Below, in pieces: positions 12,116-24,700 of a stretch of DNA of 64,000 nt. This stretch comes from Kingdonia uniflora. Taxonomy: Eukaryota; Streptophyta; Magnoliopsida; Ranunculales; Circaeasteraceae. A program made the translations under genes and the position numbers. The stretch spans positions 620,001 to 684,000 of the forward strand of contig JACGCM010002671.1 of assembly GCA_014058105.1 (NCBI GenBank), written 5' to 3'. Each line of letters starts with the position of its first letter. The first letter of the stretch is position 1. Below the pieces are notes generated by a model. That model saw only the letters and a program-made list of their open reading frames with translations, did not search any database and was not told the DNA's origin.

Positions 12116-12568
12116 TGTACCTAAAACTTGTTCGTTTAGCTTGCCACCCGCAGGCCCGATTTTTTTCAGCTTTCACGTGGGAATTGGAGAAACAACATGA
12201 AAAGAACAGAGAATTTTATTCTTCTAGAAGCAAAGATTTATTCAATAATCAACTTATATCTGTTACATGATTTTATTTATAGTCTCTAATATCCTAGTTG
12301 TTCTAGAGCTAAGAAACTCCTAAATAAGCTCATAAACAAACTAGAAACACTTCATAAAAATAAAAACCAACTAAAATACTAAAATGGTAAAGAAGGGTTT
12401 AAAAAAATCTGTATGCTCCACTGATGACGATGATATGTAGGCAACAGTGATATGTGGGCGTCTACGTATAACTTGTGTTGCATGAAAAAAAAATGTTGGA
12501 GGAGAATTCATTCCCTTTAAGTAAATCGCAACTAGCTTTTAATAGATGAAAGACAATGTTGCCTAACA
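12116..12568 (-). repeat. LTR-like repeat, right copy
   Basis: Direct copy of 10067-10517. In minus orientation it begins TGTTAGGCAAC, includes an AATAAAATT signal near 12210, and ends TACA (TGTACC on the plus strand at 12116). These are LTR-type TG...CA ends of about 453 bp. No primer-binding site follows it internally, and the flanking 5-mers of the pair do not match, so a complete element spanning both copies is unlikely. Confidence 0.5.
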
Positions 12569-13058
12569 AAATATGCAACATATATATTATGCAATGAGAA
12601 CAACCTGGAAGACTATTCATCAGTATATTATGATTTCCACTGATTGGAGCCTCCCACCTTATTGTACATGCATTAATAATTCAGCTACAAAGCAAAGCGC
12701 AGTGATTTCGAGTTGCCATGCAACTTTAACAGTGATCTCCCCAAGTTCAAACAAAAACTGAAACCATACTAGAAGAAAAAAACAATTAGCAGTGTGAATC
12801 CTGGGGGCATTCCTCAATAAATATCGCAATGTACTCTTTCACGTTAGTATGCATAGACAAAATGCATTTTTCATTAATCAAACATGTCGGGCACAAGACT
12901 TTATCTGGTTACACTCAATCAGACTGTTAAGACCTATCATTGCCAACTTTCAGTTGTTCGTGCCTAATTTTAGTAAATAGTAAATAAGACTAGATACTTG
13001 GAGGGCGCCAAACTTATTTTGATCACCTTACAATCATTCACATATTGGAGTGAAAATC
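12569..13058. other. Spacer, nothing recognised
   Basis: Non-coding DNA between the LTR-like repeat and the 3' end of the APC8-like pseudogene. One short open frame (12573-12761) has no recognisable content. Confidence 0.3.
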
Positions 13059-16000
13059 TTATGGAGGAAAATCGTCAACATTCGTGGATGGAAATGGAGA
13101 TGGAGATGGAGATGGAGACTGTTCTATTCCCATTCCTCTGAGAATACTCTTTGCAGTTTCTTTTTCTCCTGCAATCATAAGCATGAAGAGAAGATAAGTA
13201 AAGCTAAACGTTTATGTATTTGACAAAATCATTGTTCAAGATACTTAAAGCCATAACAACATACACTAACAATACAATTTACATAAGAGATCTACTATCA
13301 TTACAAATAATATCCAGTCGAGAAAAATTGGCCGATGTTTGGGTATATCACGATATCTTACGATATTTTGTAGCTATATCCTATTCTATTTGATAGACTC
13401 CAGCTATTCCAAAGAACTTATGTTGATACTTCTGCCAGACTTTCTGGCCTCATGGGACCAAAACGCTTTTATAAATCATTTGTCAAAATGCCTTTACAGG
13501 GACATTTTGGGGGCAATCGGGCCAATAGACCTTCACAATAGCCTGACCAGAAGTATATTCGGAGATTAGAATAGAAAAATAAAAAGTGATATGATTTGTC
13601 GAAATAACTGGGGATATCTACTTCCTAACTCACATATCAGAAATTTTGAACAATATCACTTGGTTGTACTATATGTAAATGGAATAACCTTCCATGAAAT
13701 CGATTTAAAGGGTAAGAAAAATCCTTCATATATTATGAAGGTATAAAAGAGAAGAGAACTCACCGGACCATTATAATCAAGGAGTCTGTTACAGTAAACC
13801 TCCGTTTCTATAGTCATCATGTGAATTCTGCAATGTGTAGCTAGGAAAAGCAAAGCTTCTACCATATTAGGCCCCTTTCGCTCTTCATTTTCCATCTTCT
13901 CTATATCTTTCTTGAAGTAAAAGACTGCCTCTTCATCACGGCCAAGCTCTTTATGCAGTTTTGCTAATTGGTGTAATGCAATTGCCTCTCTATCATTGCA
14001 ATTTGCGGCTCTTTTATAGCACTTGATTGCATCCTCCAGCATATGCAGTTGTTCTGTCTTGTAACAGTGAGCCATTGTAATCCATAACCTAGAATCGTCT
14101 GGCTGCAAATACAGACTTTTTGAAATAGTGAAGTGCGTAAAACGGCATTAACATCATCTCATATGCCTGCCCTAGACCGTACCAAGCGCGATAATCACTG
14201 ATTAATATCCACAGCTCGCCTATAAGCATCAACGGCTGCTGGGGCATTCTTCATCTCAATATACTCGTGTCCCATCAATGTCCACGCCGACAAATACTTT
14301 TTGTTCAACTTAAGTGTCTGCCTAAAATATATAACAGACTTTTCATGTTGCCCCTTTAAACTATAATAGTTTCCAATAATGCAACAGGACTCTGGACGGT
14401 ATTTATCATTCAAGAACATCCTATGAGCAAGGTGACTCAACACAGGAAAACATTTCTTTGCATACAGCACATTGGAGTACATATCCATGTCTTCCACCCG
14501 ATATGGATCATTTCTGAGAAGTTCTTCAAAGATAACTTCGACTTCCTCGAATTCTCTTAAACTATAGTGAATTTTTGCAATCTGGGCTGGGATGTAGTTG
14601 CTAAACAGGAAAAATTCCTTGCAGATATTCATACTTTGACAGGGATACGCTGTGCATCCTAAGTTCTTGGTATGCATTACCAAGGAAGAAGCCCTTCAAT
14701 GGTTCTTGAGATTAAGGTCATTTAAGATATCTGCAATGGTGCATAGGCATTGCAGCTCTGACCAGGCACTCCAGTTCCAAGGATAGTTGTTCACAGACTC
14801 TACAAGGACTGTCCAAGCGAGATCCTCACGATCTTTTTCTTTGAGTACGATTCCATACAAATAGAGACCAAATGAATCAATTGTACCGTTCTTGTGGTTT
14901 TTGGATAACTGCGTTTCGAGAGTAACCAGTTCACGGTTTACAACATCACTTTTACCTAAGGGTCCCTCAAGTTCTATCATCTCCTCCCCTTGCCGCTTCT
15001 CGCCAGCCTACATTAAGTAAGAAAAAGAGGGGTGGAAATTAAAAGGTAATTTTCTTCAATAACATTGTGTCATTAGAAAATATTATTCCGACCATTTCAA
15101 CATAATAAATCATTTATACGAAAAATCATACTCTAAACCAATCCTAATAATTTACTCATAAAAAACTTTGCAAATTAACCATCATTGTAGAAATCCCATT
15201 AACTACATTTCACGATATGAAGTTAGTGGAGGTGCAAAACATACAATGCTCATGTTATACATACATAAACAACATATCGTAACATGTCACTCTAAATAAA
15301 GGATATATCAGTTCGCTCACTACCCATATCTCAAGACATCCCTCTATATTCACAATTTCATTTTCTTTTATGTCGGGTCACACGATTTTTCAATACATTG
15401 GTATTTACTATTTTGGACTACAATCTGTTACAGCTAAAAAGACGGTATGGGGATGCTCATTTTCCCGTGGTAAGCCACAAAGCTGTAGGTTTATAAGTGG
15501 TAAGCGATTTTCAGACACCATCAAAACAAGGAACAATGAAACATCATCAAAATCCCAAATATTGCAACTGCATTGTATCATGTAATTCGGCTTTCACTTC
15601 AATCTCATCTAATTATCAAACTAATAATAATATTGAAAGAGCTATAACTTATAAGTTGAGAATCAAACCAAGTAAAGAGCGTAAGATCGCAAGAACACCG
15701 CCTTTTTCCCATTTTGATCCCGAGAGCATAGGCAGCTCTCCTATACTCTTTGCAATCAAAGTAGGCTTTCCCAAGCAAATAAACATCATCATCGATAACA
15801 TTATCGTCTTCCTGATGAACTGGGGTCATCACATAGGAGACCCCAGTGATGGGTGTTAATGTATTGATCTCGGAGAATCTTCGCCGAATGCTGGAGCTCC
15901 CTCTCTGGAATCTGGTGTTGGGTCTTGCTTGAGTCTAACTAGTTGCTCTGCTGCCCTGAATCAGAACAAGTATGAGAGAGAGAAGAGAGATTAGGGTTTC

Positions 16001-16218
16001 GGAGAGGTAGCATTCGGAGCTCAAGGTATTTCGAAATTCATGGATAAAATGTAACTGAGATTATCGTAAAGTTACATTTTGAATTTTAAATTACTTTATA
16101 CGCAGATTCATAGATAAAATAGAGATTACGGAGATTACCAATCTCCCACATTCATGGATACAATTTTAAAGGGTATTTCGAAACATAGCTGCCAGTGGCT
16201 GTTACTTTAAATTTTAAG

Positions 16219-16253
<35 letters not shown>

Positions 16254-16434
16254 CATATTTTAAAGAAGGAAATTCGAAAAAAAAGTGGGGGTGCCCCCTA
16301 AATCCGCCCCTGATTTGGAGGCAGAGTGGAGGCAACGGTCACTTAGCTGATGAATCGCAGTTCGGAGCTCGTTTTGACAGCTATCTTTCGAAATTATCTC
16401 TAATGGCAGAGGTTTGACTAACATGCGCCGTAGG
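13059..16434 (-). pseudogene. APC8: APC8/CDC23 (anaphase-promoting complex subunit 8) pseudogene
   Basis: Read on the minus strand, fragments follow plant APC8/CDC23 in order. An exon-1 relic (about 16406-16313) has ELRTAIHQLSDRC. Exon 15955-15669 has EQLVRLKQDPT, then NTRFQRGSSSIRRRF and DDDVYLLGKAYFDCKEYRRAA. Exon 15007-13764 has AGEKRQGEEMIELEGPLGKS, PWNWSAWSEL, NDPYRVEDMDMYSNVLYAKK, DKYRPESCCIIGNYYSLKG and the TPR run [25 protein letters not shown]. The last exon, 13168-13059, has SILRGMGIEQ, an SPSPSPSP insert and FPP-stop. Intact APC8 is a TPR scaffold of the APC/C ubiquitin ligase. Introns are kept, so this is not a retrocopy. At least six frame breaks are needed to follow the protein: near 15905, 15745, 14695, 14620, 14200 and 14110, with another at the start of the last exon. 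The expected start codon is not clearly kept. Confidence 0.85.
16217..16312 (-). repeat. Poly-T tract with GGGGCGGATTTAGGGGG-type insertion end
   Basis: A 33-base T run (16221-16253) is followed by AAAAGTGGGGGTGCCCCC and TAAATCCGCCCCTGATTTG. On the minus strand this reads CAGGGGCGGATTTAGGGGGC, a sequence typical of plant transposon termini. It abuts the exon-1 relic of the APC8-like pseudogene, at or near the expected donor site, and may have helped inactivate it. The other end of the insertion is not evident. Confidence 0.4.
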
Positions 16435-16493
16435 TGCAAGTTGAAGTTAGTTTCGGGCTCATGGTTTAACAAAAACATGCCAGAGTACTCTTA

Positions 16494-16552
16494 GGGCCCG
16501 CTTGTTTTTTTTGGTTTGAGTGGATTTGAGTATGAGTGGGTCTGAGTCTGAG
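16494..16552 (+). repeat. Left terminal inverted repeat of the outer DNA transposon
   Basis: Fifty-nine bases starting GGGCCCGCTTG and ending GTCTGAGTCTGAG, pairing with 45056-45114 in inverse orientation. Further GTCTGAGTC/GACTGCAGTC motifs follow to about 16,770, as in subterminal repeat zones. Confidence 0.65.
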
Positions 16553-17190
16553 GTGGCGTTTTGTTTTTTGGACTGACTGCAGTCAGAAGTCTGAGTCTAA
16601 CTTCAGTCAGAAGTCTGAGTCTGACTCCAGTCAGTGATTTGAACTGATTGAAGTCACTTGGTGCCGTTTGTTTTTGCAACTAACTCAATTCAGACTCAGA
16701 TAAAACATCTGACTGAACCTTTCTCCACTCAGATCCAATAAGCCAGCTGAGTGGGAGGTATGAGTCTGAGTGTCAATTTTATCCCCAAATCGCCCTCACA
16801 ACAAATCAAAACTACGAAAAAGAAAAACAATTTCTTTTCCCAGCTCTTCCACGAACGAAGCTTGCAATCTCCTCCTCGATCACCTCCTCATTCGCAGCTC
16901 CTCAAGCCCTCACATTCACTTTTTTTTCTTTCTCTCTTTCACCAGTTGAAGAAGTTGATTCCTCTTGTGAATACTCTAATTCATCTTGATCTGTTACTAC
17001 CTAAAACCTGCGATTCAAGTACAACTTCGATTCCTCTTATGGTATTGGAGATGAATAGGTAGACACTCTCGATATCTCTGTAGTTGTGGATGAACCATTC
17101 CTTGAGAAGTAATGATTCTAACTCTATCTCTGTTGATTTTAGATTAAAAATGTGTTTTGTTTGGATTTGTAAGAGAGATTTATGTTGATT
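16553..17190. other. Internal sequence of the outer DNA transposon, left part
   Basis: Subterminal TGAGTCTGA-type repeats pass into non-coding DNA. An open frame at 16751-17062 is Ser/Pro/Leu-rich low-complexity sequence with no recognisable domain and is not called as a gene. The sequence continues at 32192 after the Tat insertion. Confidence 0.4.
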
Positions 17191-17195
17191 GTGGG

Positions 17196-17952
17196 TGTAA
17201 TGGCCTAATTCTAGAATTCAGACTTAACCTTTACACCAAAGGTATCTAGAATGCTCAAGAACAGTGAACAGTAATCAACAAGATAATTTAGCGTGGAAAA
17301 CCTCTGAATAGGTTAAAAACCACGACCTCTCTTGAAGATTTTGAAAAAGAGAAGATGATCTTATTGACGTTGCTAACTTATTACAATGAGCATTTTGAGT
17401 ATCTAGAATTTTAGGGTAAGGATTCTTCTGTATAGAATTGCCTGTCCGTAATCTGTTGTTTTCTGGTCCTACTTATAGGTCTAACAATATGACCGTTTGA
17501 TGACCTTTAATATTCTTAATGGTGAACGTTACAAAGTATTTGTAAGATACACTTTGACCAGATAGTGTAACGTCCTGACCTCTGTTGCTGTATAACGGCT
17601 CTATTGATGACTATACTCTTGTGTAAATCGAACTGTTGCTTGTGGAGGTCGAAAGCGATGTTTCAAACTAAGGAAAGTTGATCATGTTTTCAGTAGTACT
17701 TCCTGTATGCTGATGAGATCGAGGATGAAGCTTGAGTCCGAGATACGAAATAAGCTATTACAAGACGGTTCTCAACTGATAGCACGAGGATTACTATGAA
17801 CGAGTGGTGTTGGTAGAGAAATTCGTGCTGTCTATGTTTCCTGATGTTATTGCTTTGCTTTTGGCTGTGCCACACGCTCTATTGGTAAGGTCGAAAGCTC
17901 ATGCTGGTCGAAGATAAAGTTTGAGTTCGAGATGCGGAATAAGCCACTACAA
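17196..17952 (-). repeat. 3' LTR of the Tat element
   Basis: 757 bp with TG...CA ends: plus strand TGTAATGGCC at the left, GCCACTACA at the right. It is collinear with 31431-32186. The 5-mer GTGGG precedes it. Confidence 0.92.
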
Positions 17953-17965
17953 CCGCCCCCTCTCA
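17953..17965 (-). other. Polypurine tract of the Tat element
   Basis: The minus strand reads GAGAGGGGGCGGT directly before the 3' LTR, the expected plus-strand priming site for reverse transcription. Confidence 0.7.
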
Positions 17966-20200
17966 GCCAACAGTACGAAAAGTATTTTACGGGCGAGTGG
18001 TGTTGGTTGAGAAGCTTCATTAATGATGTAGTTAATATCTGAGATTCATTTCCAATATATATTCATAAGTATCTTGTTTGTGCCGTTTGGGTTTCCTAGA
18101 GCCAATGGTTCTATTCAATGTTATTTCACGGGGAATCTTGCTGGTGCTAGGAATGTGAGGAGTCGTCTTTAATGTTAACCGTAGTATAAAGAGGGTTCTG
18201 ATTTGTGCATGTTGAACTATATCTTCTTCAATATCCCACTATTGTAAACTGTCTTACTAGAACTTGGAAACTTCTTTGTTGTTTGAGAATATGGTGACGA
18301 CAAGGACTCAGGCCTGAGAGTCTAGGATTCGGAGGAAGATGGAGGAACTGTGCATAAGGTATTTTGGATACCATCCACTGCATCTACCCATTCCAATTCT
18401 GGTGTTTCCCACCTATTATCATATGTCATATAAGGAAGTGATGGAGGCATGGGATGACCATTTTCAAAATGGTACGTTTCCATTATTTGTTGATATTTGA
18501 GGCAGAGCGCCGTAACAGTCTTCGGTTGCTGGCGGAGGAGGCTGTTACAATGAAAATGAAGCGGCAGGCGTTCAGCCGAGGGAGTCTCGTCAGTACCCCA
18601 TTAATGAGTGGGTCTTGTTGAAGAAATGAGGCCTTCCGTCTGTCTCTAGCATGCGAGGAGGTGAAGAAGATGCAGAAGATCATTTTCTTCCATGGACCAT
18701 ATATTTTGGCCATGAAGAAGATCTTTCATCTGTGAATGTTTTAATTCTAAATGCTTCCTGGACTTTACAGCATGGGATCAGGGTTTGGAAGTTGCTTCAG
18801 TTTTTTATCATCTTCTCTGCTGATTTCTAAAAAACAATTCGAACTGTAACTTTGTAATGTAATTTGTTGAAATTATTGGGAACGTTTTGTTATCTATAAA
18901 GTATCCTGTAAAAATTCTTTCGAAGTTAATAAAATAACATTGCACTTTGGCATGATTCTTTGTCACGAACTTATTTGTGTAGTTTTCTATTTGTAAGATA
19001 GGAGTTAGGCATCATGGGATATGATCGAGCTGGAAGGAGTTCCGTGTGTATGAGAGTAAACGGTAGGTATAGCTGACGTTAAAAAGAGAGGAGTTCAAAA
19101 ACGTGTTGATAGGGAGTAGATACTGTCTGTGAGATGACTTAGCAGGAATGAATGATATCTTGCTTTCTGCGATCTGTGTATTCAAACTAGATGACAGTAT
19201 TTTAAACTGTGAGAAAGGGTGTTTATGGATCTGTAAGTGCTATTGCTGGGTTTGCGTGATCTTGTATATTGCCATTTTTACATTTGCTGGTATAGAATCT
19301 AAGGAGATACTTCATGATATGGAAACAATGATCTGCAGTAATATTTCTGGATTTGATGCGGATCTTCTTTCATTCCATGAAGTGTGCTCGAATAATATAT
19401 CCTTTGGCCAAATTAGTGGGGTGATATTTGCAAAGATCTTCTTGGCGGTTATAAAATCATGACTCTTGGCTATTATGATTTGTATTTTATGTAGGGACCA
19501 CTTTGCTTTGAAGGTAGTGTGGCTAAACATGGTGAAGACTCATACCCAGCATGCTCAGCGTGTTCAATATGCAGCAGATGGTCGGTTTCAGCTCAAGGTT
19601 GCTGAACTTCGCGAGAGATACTTTCGTCGATTGCCGTATGATGCTGTGCTACCGTAATGACCATTAAATCTTATCGGGATTGACGAAGAAGAGAAGCGTG
19701 TAGAATATGACCAATTTTTCTGGTGCGACGTCTTTCGGAGGTTATTGTTGAGTGCCACGGTGTGAGAACTGACTATGCTACAGCTCGCATGTGACAAGAT
19801 CGTTGAAGAGGATGCAAGGGCAGCTAAAGGAGAATAACTTTGTGTGGGGAACTGAACCATTGTGGTTGCTTTAGATGTAATTGGGGAGCTCAGTAAGCTC
19901 GAAGCTTGGGAGCTCGTAATAAGTAATCTATTCTGGGAGTATTCTGTGGTTGGGTTTGAATAAATGTAATATGAATGATCTTGAGAGAATAAAGTATGTG
20001 ATGTCTCGATCTTATTGAATAATAAAGTATTTTGTTTTACTCTGTGTGTACGGATATCGTGGGAAACAGCTATAGGATTTTTCCAACTGTATTGATATCT
20101 TCAAATTTTGAAAATTAAGCTATTTTAAGAATGTTGTACGATTTTGGTAGAGTATAAAAGTAAGGTGATTGGTCGTTTTGCACTATGCTGAGGAAGAGGT
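17966..20200 (+). pseudogene. Antisense extra coding relics in the Tat 3' region, first part
   Basis: On the plus strand (antisense to pol) several short frames follow each other with stops between them. Around 18310-18730, recognisable protein-like stretches include ELCIRYFGYHPLHLPIP, SYKEVMEAWDDHF and AEDHFLPWTIYFGHEEDL. Around 19530-19860 there are VAELRERYFRRLPYD and EEEKRVEYDQFFWCDVFRR. I recognise no domain. Composition and continuous readability suggest a decayed long antisense protein, not random frames. Confidence 0.35.
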
Positions 20201-21795
20201 GCTAAACTTTTAATGGCAGACAATAAAGACAGACGTGATAACGGTAGACGTTATCACAGAAGTCATGATGATGTTTTAGAATGAAAAGATGTGCCTATGG
20301 CAACAGTAGGGATGGCTGTCACTTGTCAGAAAGAACCATTGTTTCATAAACCAAGGGAGAGTATAAAAACTCGACTCTCTCTCCCTTATAAATTATCTAC
20401 AGTTTTAGAAAGGGAAAAAAGTGGTGCAAATCATATTGTCAAGGAGAGGAGACGTTTGAGTGCTAAGTGTGATTTGAGGAGAAAATCTTCATCAAGTGAT
20501 AAGAAATTGTCGGAGAGACGACGGGAGCGGTTGTTTTTGAAAAGGTATCTGGGCAAAGCAGAGGATTGCTGTTCTTCAAGTACAGGTTGGTGATGTGAAA
20601 CTCTGTCTGTTTGATTTGTGAGTAATCCGTTTAATGTAGTAATCTGTATGATTTAGTAATTTGTATAGTTGTATTGCATACTTGAGGTTTTAGAGATTTT
20701 GAAAATACAGATGAGAGAGGTTTGTAGTGTAGGTATTGTATTTTACCAGTAGAGAGAGAAAAAATATATTTTTTAGAAGAAGAGGGAAAGTTGGAATGAT
20801 TGATTTTTACTTTTTGTTTTGGGAATTTGCAACTTAGACGTGTTGACTGGGTAGAAGGTGGGTTTTTTTTTTGTTTTTTTTTTTGTATGTAATGTATAGA
20901 AAATGACAAAATATTGATTTTTGTATACTGTAGGTTTGATATGTGGTCTAAACCTAGTATTCTCATCAGTAAATTTGTAGTATCGTCTAGTTCTGTGAAA
21001 ACCTCGTCGTCAGGGAGGAGGGACGAGTGTAGTGTGATGGAGGAAACTGTAAACAATGTAAGGAGAAGCTTAGAGGGCAAGGAACCCAATAAGAATGAGG
21101 TAGTGATAAACAGGGATGATAGATTAGAGAAGGCGAAAGTCCTTGTGATATACCCAGAAGGGGTAGATGTAGGGAAAGAATACTTGAAATATAAAAATAA
21201 ATTGCAGGGTGAATAGTGAAGATATGTGGAGGAGCAAGGTTTATGGTTCAAGGCCTATATCCCCGGTAAAGGGGAGGAGGTTGTATACTACCAAGTCTCA
21301 TGTTTAGCGAAGTAGAGAAAGGACAGGGGGATTGATGAGGAGGTGAGTCTCTCATATTATAGTGGTCTCGGGCTATCAGGCCCGATGGATGGGTTTTTAT
21401 GTTTTTTAAACCAGGTCGCATATGACCTTAGAATTCCTCTGACATTATGTGAGAAAGGGGTTATGAATGTGTTACAGTGCTGTCCTGCCCAGTTGAATGG
21501 GAATGTGTATGAGATGATGAGGGTATGTGAGGCACTGAATGAAAAATGGAGGAAGGAAGGGACTACTAGGCAGTTCGAAGCTGAAGATGTGATGAAGTTT
21601 TATAAATGGAAATATGTCGAAGGTCGAAGAAGCGGTTATTTGTATAGTGATTCAGCTAGGCTAAATTTTTTTGATTTTGAATATGCGGGTAGACCATGGA
21701 ACGACCACCTTGTATGGGTAGAGGGTAACTGCATGCAGGTTTCAGATGAACCGACGCTCGAACTGAGCCATAGATATTATAACCCGAGTATGTAA
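20201..21795 (+). pseudogene. Antisense extra ORF of the Tat element, gypsy-type transposon domain
   Basis: Frames at 20291-20593, 20914-21216 and 21343-21795 run on the plus strand, opposite to pol. The last reads LSGPMDGFLCFLNQVAYDLRI, PAQLNGNVYEMMRVCEAL, FKWK-type YKWKYVEGRRSGYLYSDS and WNDHLVWVEGN. This has the pattern (PxQL-N-W/Y...F-Y...G-YF...W...F/VV) of the plant putative gypsy-type transposon domain (PF04195 as I know it). Antisense extra ORFs between pol and the 3' LTR are described for the Tat lineage. The function is unknown. An alternative is an independent insertion of a related element. Confidence 0.45.
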
Positions 21796-24700
21796 TATTG
21801 ACCAATCTTCAAATAACCGATGTCTTGTCTTTGTTTTGGCAGAGCCCAAGCCCTTATCTATGCCGGGTAGACCATTACAGACGTGTTGTGTCCTCTACCT
21901 CCTGCGGCTCAGACTACCACGTGGACCACTCGGAAGGTTCAAAAGCCAGCGCAGCAGAGTACCTCCGTTACTAGGGTTGTGGTCACGGGACAAGAGATCG
22001 CAAAGGCTATGTCTGGTGGTGTGGTGGAAAAACTTGAAGTGAGCTTGTCCGCTTCTGAGGAGGTTAATAAGAGCTCTTTAAAGAGAAAATGACATGGAGA
22101 GGAGGGCAGCCACCAAACTATCCCTCATGCCGCGGCCAAAATGAAAGAGTTGGAGCAAAAATAATGTCGTATTGCTGGGATGAACCCGCAGTAGCTCGAA
22201 GATGAGTATCTCGAGCATACGTTCGCGGTAGGTGTTTGGAAATTGTTAATTGATCAAACTAAGAAAAACTATTATACTGACTCTGTCTTTTTGTTGTTTA
22301 TACTAGCAACTCTCAACGCTGCTAAAGGGGGCAAGACAATGCTTGGACAAGAGGTGCCAGAAGTTTGATGCCTTGACTTTAAAGTTCGAGGCACAGTCAG
22401 CTCGCATGAAAGAGCTCAAAGCTGAACTCTTGTTAGAGAAGGAGAGGAGGGCTGCAGATGCTACAATGGCTGTGGAAAAGTTTGATGAACTGTCGAAGCA
22501 TGATAAGCTTATGATGGATTCGGTTGCTGCAGCCTTAGTGGAAATAAACCACTTTATCTAATCCTATTATATCTTTGGATTGAGTGTGGAAGATGTGGAC
22601 CTGGCCCGGAGTGGTAGATATAAGGAGATAAAGCTTCCTTCGGAGTTTGAAGAGGAAGAAATGGCTGATGATGCAGCTGTATTGCCTGAGAAAGCGTCTG
22701 GTCTACCTCCAGGAAGTACATAACCAATCCAAGCTATTGAGTAAATATTGGACCCTCTAGTGGAACGTACTGAAACAGTTCCTCCTTTTGAGCAGACGTT
22801 GAAATCTCCCTTTGAGGTAGACATTAGTAAGAACCTTTAACCGTTCTGTGGTCTCATGTCTTATGTTTTGCAGCTCACTTGATTTGGATATGAAGTACTC
22901 TGTATAATCGTACCCTATTTTTATTTGGAGTGATATTTGAAAATTATTTTTTGTGAATGTTTGTATTATAACAAGATATCTGTAATCTGTGTAGAAGATA
23001 AAACGATTGAGAAAAACAAACTTTAAATTGGAGAGGTCGCTGAGTAGAGCGAGGGACTCTGTGGCTCGTATTCAATAGGTACTTAATAAAACTGAATATG
23101 AGAGAAGGCAATTTAAGTTGAATTCAGAGAAATTTTTTAAAGTGTTATACGATCTGCAATGTATATACGCTAAGATAAAAATAGAAAGGGATGAGGTGCT
23201 AAGGAAGGAAGAGGAAAGGGGATTATTAGTTTGAAAACCAAAATAATTGACTTGTTTTAACGACCCGAGTAAAAAAGTGAGATGTCAGAGTATGTTAGTA
23301 GCTCTGGCATTATATTTTGAGGTCGAAGTAGATAGTGAACGAGGGTTAAAATAAGCTTATATAGAGCTTTTGAAGGAGAGAGGTATAGTTTTGGACCCAG
23401 CTCGAGTAATGTTTTTAGCTCAAGAAGCACGTAATCGTTATAGTTTAGAGGCGAGAAAGTGTTCTGCTCGAGCTGATGTGTATGTTGTATGGGCTGATGT
23501 AGAATCTTTATCTGATGCGTTTGGATTTATGTAGGATCAGAGGGCTATGAGAATTATATTTTTTAGGATAAGAAAAGAGCAAATAGAGGTTCAGAAGCAA
23601 TTATAGGGTGAATTAAAGGTGTTACAGGATAAGTTATTGCAACATGAGGATCAAAAATTAACTTTAGCAACGCGATTGTCGAAAGAGGTGGCTGCTCGAA
23701 TGAAAGTAGAAGCGGAGGTGAGGGCGTAAGGTGTATTGCAAAAAGAAACGCGCCAGCGGTTGTACAAGGTACAAATGATATTGAAGGATCATCTATATCC
23801 GTCGCAGGCGAGAGTCTCTTCTCGAACAGAGCATGAACGTCATATAGACAATGTTATTGATTTTTATAGGGGAGAACTATCTAGAGTAGAGGGCAAATTT
23901 AGGAAGTTTGTGATGGGATGTGGGAAAGATTTTGATGTAGAGAATGCCAAGGCTGAGAATATGTGGTTTACCAAAGGTGATGGAAAAATTATTGGTGACA
24001 AACCTATTCCGAGACCGTGAGGACTGTCGTTAGAAGAGGGTGAGGAGGAGGTCGAAAGTTTGATACTCCGATCGCGGCGTAAACAACATCAGCCGAAGGT
24101 GGTGACTTTTTCCACTCCAATAGATGTGCAAGTAACGAATAGAAAGAGTTCGAGGGAGAAAGGGCAGTCTTCGCATTGCTCGAAGAATCCAAGATAGGGT
24201 AGTCTCATTTTGTTCTTTAACTCGTCTTGCATATGTGTTAGGTCCTTTTATATTGTTGTTGATGATAAATGAAATTTGATTTCTGTGATGACGAATGGAA
24301 CATCGTATCGATATTATTCAGATACCATGTTCTTGATTTATACTTGTTAACTGTGATATGTAATCTGTTGGTATGAGCGAACTATTATAAATGTAAACTG
24401 TGATGACATGTAGAAGTGACAGCTATTCAAAGTTAGTGTGATGCATTATACATCCAAAACAAACAACTAAATGCTGAGCTAAGTTGAGTTAGATAGCACT
24501 AAAGGGTGCTATTGAGTTAGAAGAAAGAATGAAGGTGGAGGTTGTGAAAGAGCGAGACGTAGGAGCTCGATTGTTCGAGAAACTACAAAAGAAAAAGGTA
24601 GCTCTATTCAATGGACTGAGAAAGATAGAGGAGTTAAGGGAAATTATAAGAAATAGATTGGATTTACAGGTGGCTCGAGGCAGGCGAGCCAGCAGGGAGT

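Noticed and set aside
15497..15859. 120-codon plus-strand open frame
   Set aside because: Antisense shadow of the APC8-like exon 15955-15669.
20631..21251. 206-codon minus-strand open frame
   Set aside because: Opposite strand of the antisense extra ORF relics; Ser/Leu-rich shadow without recognisable motifs.
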